DNA of 64,000 bases from Catellatospora coxensis (GCF_016862635.1 NZ_BONI01000008.1:119629-183628), one strand, 5' to 3'; counted from the stretch's first letter, positions 21,802 through 32,471 are shown. Numbers and translations: made by a program. Notes: a model not told the origin generated them from the sequence alone.

Positions 21802-22416
21802 ATGGAAGACGACGTACCGCTCGCCGCCAGAGCGGCCGCGCCCGCCCGCCTTACCGTGCTCTCCGGTCCCTCAGGTGTCGGCAAGGACGCCGTCATCGAG
21901 GTCATCCGCAAGCGTTCACCCTGGGTATGGCTGTCCGTCTCGGTCACCACCCGCAAGAAGCGCGACTACGAGATCGACGGCAAGCACTACACGTTCGTCA
22001 ACCGCACCGAGTTCGAGCGCCTGGCCGACACCGGCATGCTGCTGGAGTGGGCCGAGTTCGCCGGCAACCTCTACGGCACGCCGCGCGCCGCGGTCGAGGG
22101 CCGGATCGCCGCCGGCATCCCGGCCCTGCTGAAGATCGACCTGCAGGGCGCCCGCCAGGTCCGCGAGACCTGGCCGGACGCCCAGCTCGTGTTCCTCGCC
22201 CCGCCCAGCCGCGAGGAGCTGCGCCGCCGGCTCATCGGCCGGGGCACCGAGAGCCCGGAGACCATCCGCCGCCGCCTGGCCCACGCCGACGAGGAACTGG
22301 CCGCGGAGTCCGAGTTCGACGTGACTGTCGTGAACGACTACCTCGAGCGCGCCGCGGACGAGTTGGTAGGATTGCTCGGTTCGCCGGCGCTCGCTGCCGC
22401 ACGCCCGCGCGTTTAG
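21802..22416 (+). CDS. gmk: Guanylate kinase
   Basis: Phosphorylates GMP to GDP with ATP. The 204-aa protein has the P-loop GPSGVGKD at residues 22-29, the GMP-binding [19 protein letters not shown], the [13 protein letters not shown] motif, [12 protein letters not shown], and the lid [22 protein letters not shown] 21802 is chosen; TTG 21796 in frame is possible. rpoZ follows after 34 bp, the common gmk-rpoZ pairing. Confidence 0.96.
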   Translation: MEDDVPLAARAAAPARLTVLSGPSGVGKDAVIEVIRKRSPWVWLSVSVTTRKKRDYEIDGKHYTFVNRTEFERLADTGMLLEWAEFAGNLYGTPRAAVEGRIAAGIPALLKIDLQGARQVRETWPDAQLVFLAPPSREELRRRLIGRGTESPETIRRRLAHADEELAAESEFDVTVVNDYLERAADELVGLLGSPALAAARPRV

Positions 22417-22450
22417 CGCCCGGCACACTCTCTGAGACAAGGACTGGAAC

Positions 22451-22717
22451 GTGGCTGGAACCGTCGCCCAACCCGAAGGCATCACCAACCCGCCCATCGA
22501 CGAGCTGCTCGACAAGACCTCGTCGAAGTACTCGCTGGTGATCTTCGCGGCCAAGCGTGCCCGGCAGATCAACGCCTACTACAGCCAGCTCGGCGAGGGC
22601 CTGCTGGAGTACGTCGGCCCGCTGGTGGAGACCACCCCGCAGGAGAAGGCCCTGTCCATCTCCATGCGGGAGATCAACGCCGGGCTGCTCACCGCCGAAC
22701 CGACCAACGAGGCCTGA
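22451..22717 (+). CDS. rpoZ: RNA polymerase omega subunit
   Basis: Small subunit that helps the beta' chain fold and assemble. The 88-aa sequence contains the family's [20 protein letters not shown] and [13 protein letters not shown], followed by the acidic tail [18 protein letters not shown] seen in actinobacteria. GTG 22451 follows AAGGACTGGAAC. It ends 10 bp before coaBC. Confidence 0.97.
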   Translation: MAGTVAQPEGITNPPIDELLDKTSSKYSLVIFAAKRARQINAYYSQLGEGLLEYVGPLVETTPQEKALSISMREINAGLLTAEPTNEA

Positions 22718-22727
22718 GCCTCCCGAC

Positions 22728-23921
22728 ATGGCTCGCGTCGTCCTGGGTGTAGGCGGCGGCATCGCCGCCTACAAGGCCTGCGAGCTGCTGCGCCTGCTCA
22801 CCGAGTCCGGACACGCGGTGCGCGTGGTGCCCACCGCCTCCGCGCTGCGCTTCGTCGGCGCGCCGACCTGGGAGGCGCTGTCCGGTCAGCCGGCCGCCAC
22901 CGAGGTCTGGTCGGACGTGCCGCAGGTGCCGCACGTCAAGCTCGGGCAGAGCGCCGACCTGGTGCTCGTCGTGCCCGCGACGGCCGACCTGCTGGCCAAG
23001 GCCGCCCACGGCATGGCCGACGACCTGCTCACCAACACGCTGCTCACCGCGCGCTGCCCGGTCGTGTTCGCCCCGGCCATGCACACCGAGATGTGGGAGC
23101 ACCCGGCCACCGCCGACAACGTCGCGACGCTGCGCCGCCGCGGCGCGCTGGTCATCGAGCCCGCCGTCGGCCGGCTCACCGGCAAGGACACCGGCAGGGG
23201 CCGGCTGCCCGACCCGGAGCAGATCTTCGAGGTGGCGCTGCGGGTGCTGGCCCGCGGCGTCGCGCCGCAGGCCGACCTGGCCGGCCGCCACGTCGTGGTC
23301 ACCGCCGGCGGCACCCGCGAGCCGCTGGACCCGGTGCGTTTCCTGGGCAACCGCTCCTCGGGCAAGCAGGGGTACGCCTTCGCGCGCACCGCGATCGCCC
23401 GGGGCGCCCGGGTGACGCTCGTCGCCGCCAACGTGTCGCTGCCCACACCCGCCGGAGCGGACCTGGTCCGGGTCGGCACCACGGCCGAGCTGCGCGACGC
23501 GGTGATCGGCGCGGCCAAGGAGGCCGACGCCGTGGTCATGGCCGCCGCCCCGGCCGACTTCCGGCCGGTCGCGTACGCCGACCAGAAGATCAAGAAGACC
23601 GCCGGCGGCGAGGCCCCGGTCATCGAGCTGACCACGAATCCGGACATCGCGGCCGAACTCGGCGCGAGCAAGCGCCCCGGCCAGGTGCTGGTGGCGTTCG
23701 CCGCGGAGACCCACGACGCGCTGGAGCACGCCCGCGGCAAGCTGGTGCGCAAGCGCGCCGACCTGATCGTGGTCAACGAGGTCGGCCCGGACAAGGTCTT
23801 CGGGGCCGACCACAACGAGGCGGTCGTGCTCGGCGCGGACGGCTCGCGGCGCGATCTGCCCGCCCGCAGCAAGGACGATCTCGCCGACGCGGTCTGGGAT
23901 CAGGTCGTCGCGCTGCTGTGA
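22728..23921 (+). CDS. coaBC: Bifunctional phosphopantothenoylcysteine decarboxylase / synthetase
   Basis: Two successive steps of coenzyme A synthesis in one chain. The N-terminal FMN decarboxylase (CoaC, residues ~1-180) has VVLGVGGGIAAYKACELLR, the PATADLLAKAAHGMADDLL region and APAMHTEMW. The C-terminal CTP-dependent ligase (CoaB) has VVTAGGTREPLDPVRFLGN, GNRSSGKQGYA, AAAPADFRP and the lysine-rich KIKKTAGGE. 397 aa from ATG 22728. The order gmk-rpoZ-coaBC-metK is conserved in actinobacteria. Confidence 0.97.
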   Translation: MARVVLGVGGGIAAYKACELLRLLTESGHAVRVVPTASALRFVGAPTWEALSGQPAATEVWSDVPQVPHVKLGQSADLVLVVPATADLLAKAAHGMADDLLTNTLLTARCPVVFAPAMHTEMWEHPATADNVATLRRRGALVIEPAVGRLTGKDTGRGRLPDPEQIFEVALRVLARGVAPQADLAGRHVVVTAGGTREPLDPVRFLGNRSSGKQGYAFARTAIARGARVTLVAANVSLPTPAGADLVRVGTTAELRDAVIGAAKEADAVVMAAAPADFRPVAYADQKIKKTAGGEAPVIELTTNPDIAAELGASKRPGQVLVAFAAETHDALEHARGKLVRKRADLIVVNEVGPDKVFGADHNEAVVLGADGSRRDLPARSKDDLADAVWDQVVALL

Positions 23922-24054
23922 CCGCCGTCCCGTCCTGCGGACTCTCGGGCAGGGCTTGCGCCCTCGCGGCGTTGTAGGGAACTAGACTTTCGCCAGGACG
24001 CCGATGGCCTTACGGTCCATCCATCGTCATCAAGCGCTGTATTGGAGAAATCGA

Positions 24055-25245
24055 GTGGCACGTCGCCTGTTCACCTCGGAGTCGGTCACCGAGGGTCACC
24101 CGGACAAGATCGCTGACCAGATCAGCGACGGCATCCTGGACGCGCTGCTCGCCCGGGACCCGCGCAGCCGCGTCGCCGTGGAGACGCTGATCACCACCGG
24201 CCAGGTGCACGTCGCCGGCGAGGTGACCACCCAGGCGTACGCCGACATCCCGACCATCGTGCGCGACACGATCCTCGGCATCGGGTACGACTCCTCCAAG
24301 AAGGGCTTCGACGGCGCGTCCTGCGGCGTGAGCGTGTCGATCGGCTCGCAGTCGCCCGACATCGCGCAGGGCGTCGACAGCGCCCTGGAGCAGCGCTCCG
24401 GCGAGGGCGCCGACAGCCTCGACGCGCAGGGCGCGGGCGACCAGGGCATGATGTTCGGCTTCGCCTGCTCGGAGACGCCCGAGCTGATGCCGCTGCCGAT
24501 CGCGCTGGCGCACCGGCTGGCCCGCCGCCTCACCGCGGCCCGCAAGGACGGCGCGATCCCTTACCTGCGCCCCGACGGCAAGACCCAGGTCACCATCGAG
24601 TACGACGGCTTCAAGCCGGTCCGGCTCAACACCGTCGTGGTGTCCTCGCAGCACGCGCCGGACATCTCGCTGGAGTCGCTGCTCACGCCCGACGTGCGCG
24701 AGCACGTCATCGCGCCCGAGCTGGACGGCCTCGGCCTGGACACCGAGGGCTACCGGCTGCTGGTCAACCCGACCGGCCGCTTCGAGATCGGCGGCCCGAT
24801 GGGTGACGCCGGCCTCACCGGCCGCAAGATCATCGTCGACACGTACGGCGGCTACGCCCGCCACGGCGGCGGCGCGTTCTCCGGCAAGGACCCGTCGAAG
24901 GTCGACCGCTCGGCGGCGTACGCGATGCGCTGGGTGGCCAAGAACGTCGTCGCGGCCGGGCTGGCCGAGCGCTGCGAGGTCCAGGTGGCGTACGCCATCG
25001 GCAAGGCCAAGCCGGTGAGCCTGTTCGTGGAGACCTTCGGCACCGAGACGGTGTCGGTGGAGCGCATCGAGCGGGCGATCGGCGAGGTCTTCGACCTGCG
25101 TCCGGCCGCGATCATCCGGGACCTGGACCTGCTGCGCCCGATCTACCAGCAGACCGCCGCGTACGGCCACTTCGGCCGCGAGCTGCCGGACCTGACCTGG
25201 GAGCGCACCGACCGCGTCGCCGACCTCAAGTCCGCCGTCAGCTGA
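24055..25245 (+). CDS. metK: S-adenosylmethionine synthetase
   Basis: Makes S-adenosylmethionine from ATP and methionine. The 396-aa protein begins [20 protein letters not shown], has the ATP-site [13 protein letters not shown], the P-loop-like [19 protein letters not shown] and the core ending [14 protein letters not shown] chose GTG 24055, with GGAGAAA nearby, which gives the standard N-terminus; an upstream in-frame ATG at 24004 adds unconserved residues. A TAGACT at 23983-23988 looks like its -10 box. No SAM riboswitch is seen in the leader. Confidence 0.97.
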   Translation: MARRLFTSESVTEGHPDKIADQISDGILDALLARDPRSRVAVETLITTGQVHVAGEVTTQAYADIPTIVRDTILGIGYDSSKKGFDGASCGVSVSIGSQSPDIAQGVDSALEQRSGEGADSLDAQGAGDQGMMFGFACSETPELMPLPIALAHRLARRLTAARKDGAIPYLRPDGKTQVTIEYDGFKPVRLNTVVVSSQHAPDISLESLLTPDVREHVIAPELDGLGLDTEGYRLLVNPTGRFEIGGPMGDAGLTGRKIIVDTYGGYARHGGGAFSGKDPSKVDRSAAYAMRWVAKNVVAAGLAERCEVQVAYAIGKAKPVSLFVETFGTETVSVERIERAIGEVFDLRPAAIIRDLDLLRPIYQQTAAYGHFGRELPDLTWERTDRVADLKSAVS

Positions 25246-25298
25246 CCCACCCGCACCCGCACCACGGGGCGCGTCCCGCCCCCGCCTGTCCTTTCATC

Positions 25299-25357
25299 GA
25301 CGTTGGCCTATCACATCGAATCCGAGCCGCGGATTTTCGACGTGATAGGCCAACGTC
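25299..25357. repeat. Family B palindromic element, copy B1
   Basis: Outer arms of 22 bases at 25299-25320 and 25336-25357 start GACGTTGGCCTATCACATCG and end with its complement, pairing at 21 of 22 positions. The centre holds a second small stem, ATCCG/CGGAT around GAGCCG. It sits in the 212-bp gap between metK and priA, which has no other feature besides the priA promoter region. Confidence 0.92.
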
Positions 25358-25457
25358 TATTTCGGGCGGGGTGCGGGGCGGAGCGGTGTTCGGCGGCCGG
25401 TGGGCCGCGGTGCGGGAGGCCGGTGGGGGAGTCAGGGGTGTCTGCTAAGACTTCCTG

Positions 25458-27422
25458 GTGACCCCGCGCGTGAAACGTGATCGTGAGCCGGCCGAGCGCC
25501 TGCCCGTGGCACGGGTCTGCGTGGACGTGCCCCTGCCGCACCTGGACCGGACGTTCGACTACCGCGTGCCCGCCGACCTCGACGTCACGGCGTGGCCGGG
25601 CACCCGGGTGAAGGTGCGCTTCAGCGGCCAGCTCGTCGACGGCTGGCTGCTCGACCGCGTCGAGGACACCTCGCACGAGGGGCGGCTGTCCTGGCTGGAG
25701 AAGGTCGTCTCGGCCGAGCCGGTCCTCGACCCGCAGGTGCTGCGCGCCGCCCGCGAGGTCGCCGACCGGTACGCGGGCAGCCTCGCCGACGTGCTGCGCC
25801 TGGCCGTGCCGCCCCGGCAGGCGAAGGTCGAGGCCGAACCGGTCCAGCCCGCCCCGGAAGGCCGGGTCCCGGAGCCGCCGCACGAGGGCTGGCGGCGCTA
25901 CCCGGCGGGGGAGGCGTTCCTGCGGGCACTGGGCGAGGGGCGCGCGCCGCGGGCGGTGTGGTCGGCGCTGCCGGGCGAGCAGTGGCCGGACCGGATCGCC
26001 GAGGCCGTCGCCGCGACGCTGCACGCGGGCCGGGGCGCGGTGGTCGTGGTGGCCGACGCCCGCGATCTGGAGCGCCTGGACACGGCGCTGTCCGCGCTGC
26101 TGGGGCCGGACCGGCACGTGGCCCTGGCCGCGGCGCTCGGGCCCACCGAACGCTATCGGCGCTTCCTGAAGGCCCGGCGTGGCCAGGTCGCCGCGGTGGC
26201 CGGCACCCGGGCGACCGCGTTCGCCCCCGTGGCTGACCTGGGCCTGGTGGTGATCTGGGACGACGGCGACGACCTGCACGCCGAGCCGCGCTCGCCGTAC
26301 CCGCACGCGCGGCAGGTGCTGCTGACCCGGGCGCGGCAGCAGGACGCGGCGGTGCTGGTGGGCGGGTTCGCGCGGACCGCCGAGGCGCAGCTGCTGCTGG
26401 CCACCGGCTGGGCGAAGGAGATCGCCGCCAACCGTGACCAGTTGCGGCGGTACGCGCCGGTGGTGCAGCCGGCCGACGACAACCAGCTCGCCCGGGACCC
26501 GGCCGCCGCGTCGGCCCGGCTGCCCAGCGCCGCCTGGCTGGCGGCCCGCGACGCTCTGGCGGCCGGTGCGCCGGTGCTGGTGCAGGTGCCGCGGCGGGGG
26601 TACGTGCCGGCGGTGTCCTGCCAGGAGTGCCGGGAGCGGGCCCGCTGCGCCCATTGCGCCGGTCCGCTGGCGCTGGGCAGCGCCAACGCGGTCGCCACGT
26701 GCCGCTGGTGTGCCCGGCCGGCCGCGGGGTGGACCTGCCCGGCGTGTGGCGGGCGGCGGCTGCGGGCCGCGGTGACGGGCGTGCGGCGGACCGCCGAGGA
26801 GCTGGGCCGGGCGCTGCCCGGCGTGCCCGTGCGCACCTCGGGTCGGGAGGCGGTGCTGACCTCGGTGCCCGCGGAGGCGGCCCTGGTGCTGGCGACGCCG
26901 GGCGCGGAGCCGGTGGCCGAGGGCGGTTACGGGGCGGTGCTGCTGCTGGACGCCTGGGCGCTGCTGACCCGGGCCGACCTGCGGGCCACCGAGGAGGCGG
27001 CCCGGCGCTGGTTCAACGCGGCCGCGCTGGCCCGGCCGGGTGGCCGGGGCGGCAAGGTCGTCGTGGTGGCCGACAGCGGCCTGGCCACGGTGCAGGCGCT
27101 GGTGCGCTGGGACCCGGCCTGGCTGGCCGAGCGCGAGCTGGGGGAGCGCCGCGAGCTGGGTTTCCCGCCCGCGGCCCGGATGGCCACGCTGACCGGCCAG
27201 GCGGACGCGGTCAACGAGCTGATCGACCTGGCCAGGCTGCCCGACGGCGTGCAGGTGCTGGGCCCGCTGCCGGTCGGCGACGACGAGGAACGGATGCTGC
27301 TGCGCACCGGCCGCGCCGGTGGCCTGGCCCTGGCCAAGGCCCTGCACGACGCCGCCGGCATACGCAGCCTCCGCAAAGCCGCCCATCCCGTCCGCGTCCA
27401 GCTCGACCCGCACGAGCTCTGA
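25458..27422 (+). CDS. priA: PriA-like primosomal protein N', actinobacterial type without helicase motifs
   Basis: Replication-restart protein. The 654-aa chain keeps the N-terminal DNA-binding domain (VARVCVDVPLPHLDRTFDYRVP, GTRVKVRF) and the eight zinc-binding cysteines between about residues 388 and 434 (CQECRERARCAHC, CRWC, CPAC). It lacks a Walker A GxGKT, and the DEAH position reads WDDGDD, so ATP-driven unwinding is unlikely. Family notes for actinobacterial PriA record the same loss. GTG 25458 is the start. It probably acts as a structural loader. Confidence 0.9.
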   Translation: MTPRVKRDREPAERLPVARVCVDVPLPHLDRTFDYRVPADLDVTAWPGTRVKVRFSGQLVDGWLLDRVEDTSHEGRLSWLEKVVSAEPVLDPQVLRAAREVADRYAGSLADVLRLAVPPRQAKVEAEPVQPAPEGRVPEPPHEGWRRYPAGEAFLRALGEGRAPRAVWSALPGEQWPDRIAEAVAATLHAGRGAVVVVADARDLERLDTALSALLGPDRHVALAAALGPTERYRRFLKARRGQVAAVAGTRATAFAPVADLGLVVIWDDGDDLHAEPRSPYPHARQVLLTRARQQDAAVLVGGFARTAEAQLLLATGWAKEIAANRDQLRRYAPVVQPADDNQLARDPAAASARLPSAAWLAARDALAAGAPVLVQVPRRGYVPAVSCQECRERARCAHCAGPLALGSANAVATCRWCARPAAGWTCPACGGRRLRAAVTGVRRTAEELGRALPGVPVRTSGREAVLTSVPAEAALVLATPGAEPVAEGGYGAVLLLDAWALLTRADLRATEEAARRWFNAAALARPGGRGGKVVVVADSGLATVQALVRWDPAWLAERELGERRELGFPPAARMATLTGQADAVNELIDLARLPDGVQVLGPLPVGDDEERMLLRTGRAGGLALAKALHDAAGIRSLRKAAHPVRVQLDPHEL

Positions 27423-27587
27423 CCGCGGCCGGCCGGGGGCGCGGGCATCCGTGCGATCCGCGTGAGGTGTGATGTGCGGCGTCGATAAGTGGACAAACGC
27501 CTCGCCGCACGACCGATCGTGCAGGCGGGCACGGGACACTCCGTAGACTGATCAGCACTGCCCTTCGTACTCGAGGAGACGACCCCT

Positions 27588-28145
27588 GTGACCGTCCAGC
27601 CCATCCGACTCTTCGGGGATCCGGTGCTGCGCACCGCCGCCGACGAGGTGGTCACGTTCGACAAGGAACTGCGCGGCCTCGTGCGCGACCTGACCGAGAC
27701 CATGCGCGACGCCGGAGGCGTGGGACTGGCCGCGCCGCAGATCGGCGTCGGGCTGCGGGTGTTCAGCTTCGACGTGGACGACGTCGTCGGGCACCTGATC
27801 AACCCGGTGCTGCACTTCCCCGACGAGGAGGAGATGGACGGCGACGAGGGCTGCCTGTCCGTGCCGGGGCTGTACTACGACACCAAGCGCCGCAAGAACG
27901 TCATCGCCAAGGGCTTCAACGAGTCCGGCGACGCCCTGCAGATCGTCGGCACCGGCCTGATGTCGCGCTGCATCCAGCACGAGACCGACCACCTCGACGG
28001 CGTCATCTTCATCGACCGCCTCGACACGGCGTCGCGTAAGACCGCGCTGCGCGACATCCGCCGCGCCGACTGGTACGACCCGGCCAAGACCATCGTCAAG
28101 GTGTCCCCGCACGCCGCGCCGAGCCCGTTCGGTCTGGGGAGGTAG
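27588..28145 (+). CDS. def: Peptide deformylase
   Basis: Metalloenzyme that removes the formyl group from new proteins. All three motifs are present in the 185-aa chain: GVGLAAPQIG, EGCLSVPG with the metal-binding cysteine, and QHETDHLDG with the two histidines and catalytic glutamate. The C-terminal extension (DIRRADWYDPAKTIVKVSP) is typical of actinobacteria. GTG 27588 follows GAGGAGACGA. A TAGACT at 27544-27549 may be the -10 box. fmt starts three bases after the stop. Confidence 0.97.
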   Translation: MTVQPIRLFGDPVLRTAADEVVTFDKELRGLVRDLTETMRDAGGVGLAAPQIGVGLRVFSFDVDDVVGHLINPVLHFPDEEEMDGDEGCLSVPGLYYDTKRRKNVIAKGFNESGDALQIVGTGLMSRCIQHETDHLDGVIFIDRLDTASRKTALRDIRRADWYDPAKTIVKVSPHAAPSPFGLGR

Positions 28146-28148
28146 CCC

Positions 28149-29075
28149 GTGCGCCTGGTCTTCGCCGGCACGCCCGAGGTGGCGCTGCCCTCCCTGGACG
28201 CCATCGAGAAGTCCGGCCACGAGCTGCTGGCCGTGGTCACCCGCCCCGACGCGCCCTCGGGCCGCGGGCGGCGGATGGTGCGCTCGCACGCGGCCGCCTG
28301 GGCCGACGAGCGCGGCATCGAGGTGCTCACCCCGGCCCGGCCCCGTGAGCCCGAGTTCCTGGACCGGCTGCGCGAGCTGGCTCCCGACTGCGTGCCGGTC
28401 GTGGCGTACGGCGCGCTGGTGCCCCCGGTGGCGCTGGAGATCCCCGTGCACGGCTGGGTGAACCTGCACTTCTCGCTGCTGCCCGCGTGGCGTGGCGCGG
28501 CCCCGGTGCAGCACTCGGTCTGGCACGGCGACGAGTTCACCGGCGCGTCGGTGTTCCAGCTGGAGGCGGGCCTGGACACCGGGCCGGTGTTCGGCACGCT
28601 GACCGAGACGATCCGTCCCCGCGACACGTCCGGCGACCTGCTGGAGCGCCTCGCCGTGGACGGCGCGGGGCTGCTGGTGACGGTGCTCGACGCGATCGGC
28701 GCGGGTGCGGCGCGGGCCGTGGCGCAGCCGGCCGACGGCATCACTTTGGCTCCGAAGATCACCGTCGAGGACGCCGAGGTGCGCTGGGACGAGCCCGCGT
28801 TCGCGGTGGACCGGCGGGTGCGTGCCACCACGCCGGGCCCCGGCGCGTGGACGACGTTCCGGGGCGAGCGGGTCAAGCTCGGCCCGGTGCTGCCGGTGGC
28901 CGACGGCCCCGCGCTCAAGCCCGGCGACCTGCTGGTGGAGAAGCGCCGGGTGCTGGTCGGCACCGCCACCGGTCCGGTGGAGCTGGGCGAGGTACGTGCC
29001 GCGGGCAAGAAGCCCATGTCGGCGGTGGACTGGGCCCGCGGGGTCCGTGTCGAGGGTGAGGACAGCTTCTCGTGA
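28149..29075 (+). CDS. fmt: Methionyl-tRNA formyltransferase
   Basis: Formylates initiator Met-tRNA from 10-formyltetrahydrofolate, the partner activity of deformylase. The 308-aa protein starts [15 protein letters not shown], with the folate/active-site motif [17 protein letters not shown] (catalytic Asn, His and later Asp in [10 protein letters not shown]) and a C-terminal tRNA-binding domain. GTG 28149 follows GGGGAGGTAG. The end overlaps rsmB by GTGA, so def-fmt-rsmB form one coupled unit. Confidence 0.97.
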   Translation: MRLVFAGTPEVALPSLDAIEKSGHELLAVVTRPDAPSGRGRRMVRSHAAAWADERGIEVLTPARPREPEFLDRLRELAPDCVPVVAYGALVPPVALEIPVHGWVNLHFSLLPAWRGAAPVQHSVWHGDEFTGASVFQLEAGLDTGPVFGTLTETIRPRDTSGDLLERLAVDGAGLLVTVLDAIGAGAARAVAQPADGITLAPKITVEDAEVRWDEPAFAVDRRVRATTPGPGAWTTFRGERVKLGPVLPVADGPALKPGDLLVEKRRVLVGTATGPVELGEVRAAGKKPMSAVDWARGVRVEGEDSFS

Positions 29076-30529
29076 CATCGTTCCGCGGGGGCAGCAGCTC
29101 CGGTGCGGCCAAGCCGCGCCAGCACGACCGCGACGCCCGGGGCGGGCGCGGGCCACGGGCGGGGCGGCCCGCCCACGACCCGTCCCGGATGACGGCGTAC
29201 CAGGCGCTGCTGGCGGTGCACCGCGACGACGCGTACGCGAACCTGGTGCTGCCGGGGCTGCTGCGCGAGGCGGGGCTGTTCGGCCGGGACGCGGCGTTCG
29301 CGACCGAGCTGACCTACGGCACGCTGCGCGCCCGGGGCACCCTCGATAAGATCATCGCCGTGGCGGCGGACCGCGACATCTCGCGCATCGACCCGCCGGC
29401 CCGCGACGCGCTGCGCCTGGGGGCGTACCAGGTGCTGCACACCCGGGTGCCCTCGCACGCCGCCGTCGCCTCCACGGTCGACCTGGTGCACTCGGTCGCG
29501 CCCGGCGCGGCCGGCTTCGCCAACGCGGTCATGCGCCGCATCGCCGAGCGCGACCTGGACACCTGGCTGGCCCAGGTGGCGCCGTCCGAGCAGGACGACC
29601 CGGTCGGCCACCTCGCGGTCACCGGCAACCATCCGGAATGGATCGTGCGGGCGTTCCGGGAGGCGCTCGGCGGCGACCTCGCCGAGACCGCGCAGCTGCT
29701 CAGCGCCGACAACGACCGGCCCGAGGTGCACCTGTGCGCGCGGCCCGGCCGCGCCGACGCGGTCGAGCTGGCAGACGCCGTCGGCGGGCAGCCCGGCGCG
29801 TTCTCCCCGTACGCGGTCTACCTCGGCGGCGGCTCGCCCGGCGAGCTGGTCGAGATCAAGACCGGCCGGGCGCACGTGCAGGACGAGGGCAGCCAGCTGG
29901 TCGCGAACGCGCTGATCGAGGCCCCGCTGGAGGGCTCCGACGAGCGCTGGCTGGACCTGTGCGCGGGCCCCGGCGGCAAGGCGGGCCTGCTGGCCGCGCT
30001 GGCCGCCCAGCGCGGCGCGCACCTGACCGCGGTCGAGGTGACCGAGCACCGGGCGAACATGGTCGCCAACGCGGTGCGCGGCCTGCCCGCCACGGTGGTC
30101 TGCACCGACGGGCGCAGCGTCGGCTCCGACCGGGACCTGCCCGAGGGCGGCTTCGACCGGGTGCTCGTCGACGCGCCGTGCACCGGTCTGGGCTCGCTGC
30201 GGCGGCGGCCGGAGTCGCGCTGGCGGCGGCAGCCGTCGGACCTGCCGCCGCTGACCAAGCTGCAGCGCGAGCTGATCGCCGCGGCGCTGCGGGCGGTGCG
30301 CCCCGGCGGCCTGGTCGCGTACGTGACCTGCTCCCCGCACCTGGTGGAGACGCAGGTCAGCGTGACCGAGGCGGTTCGCCGCTCCGGAATGGACGTCGAG
30401 TTCGTCGACGCTCGGCAGTCGCTGCCCGCCGGTATGCCCGGCCTGGGCGACGGGCCGACCGTGCAGCTGTGGCCGCACCGCCACGGCACCGACGCCATGT
30501 TCCTGGCCCTGCTGCGCCGCAGGTCCTGA
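29072..30529 (+). CDS. rsmB: 16S rRNA m5C967 methyltransferase (RsmB/Fmu family)
   Basis: SAM-dependent RNA cytosine C5 methyltransferase, 485 aa. After a basic disordered N-terminus (~40 residues) comes a NusB-like RNA-binding domain ([31 protein letters not shown]), then the methyltransferase core: [17 protein letters not shown] for [18 protein letters not shown] with one active cysteine and VAYVTCSPH with the second. GTG 29072 overlaps the fmt stop. A hairpin terminator follows at 30600. Confidence 0.94.
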   Translation: MTSFRGGSSSGAAKPRQHDRDARGGRGPRAGRPAHDPSRMTAYQALLAVHRDDAYANLVLPGLLREAGLFGRDAAFATELTYGTLRARGTLDKIIAVAADRDISRIDPPARDALRLGAYQVLHTRVPSHAAVASTVDLVHSVAPGAAGFANAVMRRIAERDLDTWLAQVAPSEQDDPVGHLAVTGNHPEWIVRAFREALGGDLAETAQLLSADNDRPEVHLCARPGRADAVELADAVGGQPGAFSPYAVYLGGGSPGELVEIKTGRAHVQDEGSQLVANALIEAPLEGSDERWLDLCAGPGGKAGLLAALAAQRGAHLTAVEVTEHRANMVANAVRGLPATVVCTDGRSVGSDRDLPEGGFDRVLVDAPCTGLGSLRRRPESRWRRQPSDLPPLTKLQRELIAAALRAVRPGGLVAYVTCSPHLVETQVSVTEAVRRSGMDVEFVDARQSLPAGMPGLGDGPTVQLWPHRHGTDAMFLALLRRRS

Positions 30530-30599
30530 CCTGGTGTCCGAGGCCTGTGTCGCGCAGGCCGCAGCGCCCCGCCGCCGCAACGGCCGAACGCCTGAGAAG

Positions 30600-30628
30600 C
30601 CCCTCCCGTCGTGTGACGGCGGGAGGGG
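30600..30628 (+). terminator. Terminator after rsmB
   Basis: CCCCTCCCG (30600-30608) pairs with CGGGAGGGG (30620-30628), and the stem extends inward through TC/GA with a bulged G. It lies 71 bases after the rsmB stop and just before the rpe promoter region. Confidence 0.8.
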
Positions 30629-30672
30629 GACGCGGCGAGCGAATCCCGCTTCACGCTCCGTAAGCTGATCGT

Positions 30673-31380
30673 GTGACGCCCGACATCATCATCGCCCCCA
30701 GCATCCTCGCCGCGGACTTCGCGAATCTCGCCGCGGAGGCGCGAGCGGTCGAGGGCGCGGCGGACTGGTTGCACGTCGACGTGATGGACAACCATTTCGT
30801 GCCGAACCTGACCATCGGCCCGCCCGTGGTGGAGAGCCTGCGCCGGGCCACCGGCATCCCCTTCGACTGCCATCTGATGATCGAGGACCCGAAGCGCTGG
30901 GCGCCGGCGTACGCGCAGCTCGGGGCGTACAACGTGACGTTCCACGCGGAGGCCTGCGACGACCCGGTGGCGCTGGCCAAGGATCTGCGCGCGGCCGGCA
31001 CCCTGGCCGGGCTGGCGGTGGACCGGGACACCCCGATCGAGCCGTACCTGGAACTGCTGCCGCACTTCGACACGATCCTGGTGATGACCATCAAGGCGGG
31101 CTTCGGCGGCCAGGCTTTCATGCCCGAGCTGCTGGACAAGGTGCGGGCCGCGCGACGTCACGCCAAGGCCGGCCACCTGGACATCCGCATCGAGGTCGAC
31201 GGCGGCATCGCCGCGGACACCATCGAGGCGGCGGCGCTGGCGGGCGCGGACGCGTTCGTCGCCGGAACCGCGGTGTACGGAGCCGACGATCCTGCCGAAG
31301 CCTGTCGTAAACTGCGTGCTCTGGCGCAGGCGGCCGTCGCCCGTCAGACCACATCGGACAGTGGGGGCACGACAGTTTGA
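30673..31380 (+). CDS. rpe: Ribulose-phosphate 3-epimerase
   Basis: Interconverts ribulose-5-phosphate and xylulose-5-phosphate, feeding pentose phosphates. The 235-aa TIM barrel has [13 protein letters not shown], the metal-binding [23 protein letters not shown], and VDGGIAADT near the phosphate site. A TAAGCT at 30661-30666 lies only seven bases upstream of GTG 30673, so the message may be leaderless. Its stop overlaps the TTG start of the next gene. rsmB-rpe-ribD is the order in mycobacteria. Confidence 0.96.
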   Translation: MTPDIIIAPSILAADFANLAAEARAVEGAADWLHVDVMDNHFVPNLTIGPPVVESLRRATGIPFDCHLMIEDPKRWAPAYAQLGAYNVTFHAEACDDPVALAKDLRAAGTLAGLAVDRDTPIEPYLELLPHFDTILVMTIKAGFGGQAFMPELLDKVRAARRHAKAGHLDIRIEVDGGIAADTIEAAALAGADAFVAGTAVYGADDPAEACRKLRALAQAAVARQTTSDSGGTTV

Positions 31381-32471
31381 CCACCGAGCCGCAGGCAGCC
31401 GGCCAGGCCGAGGTGATCCTGGTCGTCGACGACGACCCCGACATCGTGCGCGTGGTCGAGGTCAACCTGCGCCTGCACGGGTTCGACGTGATGACCGCGC
31501 ACAGCGGCCCGGAGGCGCTTGCCCTGCTCGAAGACCGCCGTCCCGACCTGGCCCTGGTCGACCTGATGATGCCGGAGATGGACGGGCTGGAGCTGACCCG
31601 GCGGCTGCGCGCCGACCCGATGGTCACCGCGCTGCCCATCATCGTGCTCACCGCCAAGGCGCTGACCTCCGACAAGGTGGCGGGCCTGGCCGCGGGCGCG
31701 GACGACTACATCGTCAAGCCGTTCGACACCTCGGAGCTGATCGCCCGGGTGCGCGCCACGCTGCGCCGCAACCAGGAGGCGCGGGAGGTCTCGCCGCTGA
31801 CCGGGCTGGCCGGCAACACCCGCATCCTGCGGGAGATCGCCGACCGGCTGAAGGCGGGCGACGACTACGCGGTCTGCTACGTCGACATCGACCGGTTCAA
31901 GAGCGTCAACGACGTGTACGGCTTCGGCCGCGGTGACCAGTTCATCAGCGCGCTGGCCCGGTCGATGCGGCGGGCCACGGTGTCGGTGGGCCTGCCCCCG
32001 GCGTTCCTGGGCCACGTCGGCGGCGACGACTTCGTGGTGGTCTGCCACCCCTCCCAGGTGCAGGAGATCACCAGCTACGCCATCTACGACTTCCAGCGGG
32101 CCGCCGACGCCCTTTACGACCCCGTCGACTCGGCGCGCGGCTACCTGGAGGTGGTCGACCGGCGCGGCAAGGTCTTCGAGGTCAATCTCGTCACACTGTC
32201 GATCGGGGTGGCCGTGTCGACCAGCCGGGTGTTCCGCCACCCGGGCGAGGTGGTCGCCGTCGCCTCGGAGATGAAGGCCGCGGCCAAGAAGCACTACGGC
32301 AACTGGGTGGCTCTTGACCAGCGCTCCGAGCGCCCGGCGGAGCCGTCGGACCCGCAGGACCCGGCCGGGCCCCTGCCCCGGCGGCGGCCCCCGGCGGACC
32401 CGTCGCCCGCGCTGCCCCAGCAGCGCGTCACAGAGAGCGACACCGCCGCCGAAACCGGCCCGCACGCGTGA
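31377..32471 (+). CDS. Response regulator with degenerate GGDEF domain
   Basis: A 364-aa protein: receiver domain at residues ~12-132 with D19/D20, phosphoacceptor D62 in [13 protein letters not shown] and K114 in DDYIVKPF; then a GGDEF-like domain at ~140-310 with [13 protein letters not shown] and the signature changed to GGDDF (215-219), lacking the preceding Arg; then a Pro-rich tail. It may make c-di-GMP weakly or only bind nucleotide. TTG 31377 overlaps the rpe stop (TTGA). No kinase gene is adjacent. Confidence 0.9.
   Translation: MTTEPQAAGQAEVILVVDDDPDIVRVVEVNLRLHGFDVMTAHSGPEALALLEDRRPDLALVDLMMPEMDGLELTRRLRADPMVTALPIIVLTAKALTSDKVAGLAAGADDYIVKPFDTSELIARVRATLRRNQEAREVSPLTGLAGNTRILREIADRLKAGDDYAVCYVDIDRFKSVNDVYGFGRGDQFISALARSMRRATVSVGLPPAFLGHVGGDDFVVVCHPSQVQEITSYAIYDFQRAADALYDPVDSARGYLEVVDRRGKVFEVNLVTLSIGVAVSTSRVFRHPGEVVAVASEMKAAAKKHYGNWVALDQRSERPAEPSDPQDPAGPLPRRRPPADPSPALPQQRVTESDTAAETGPHA

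Noticed and set aside
23922..24054. SAM riboswitch before metK
   Set aside because: The 133-bp leader has no recognisable SAM-aptamer pattern; only a TAGACT box is visible.
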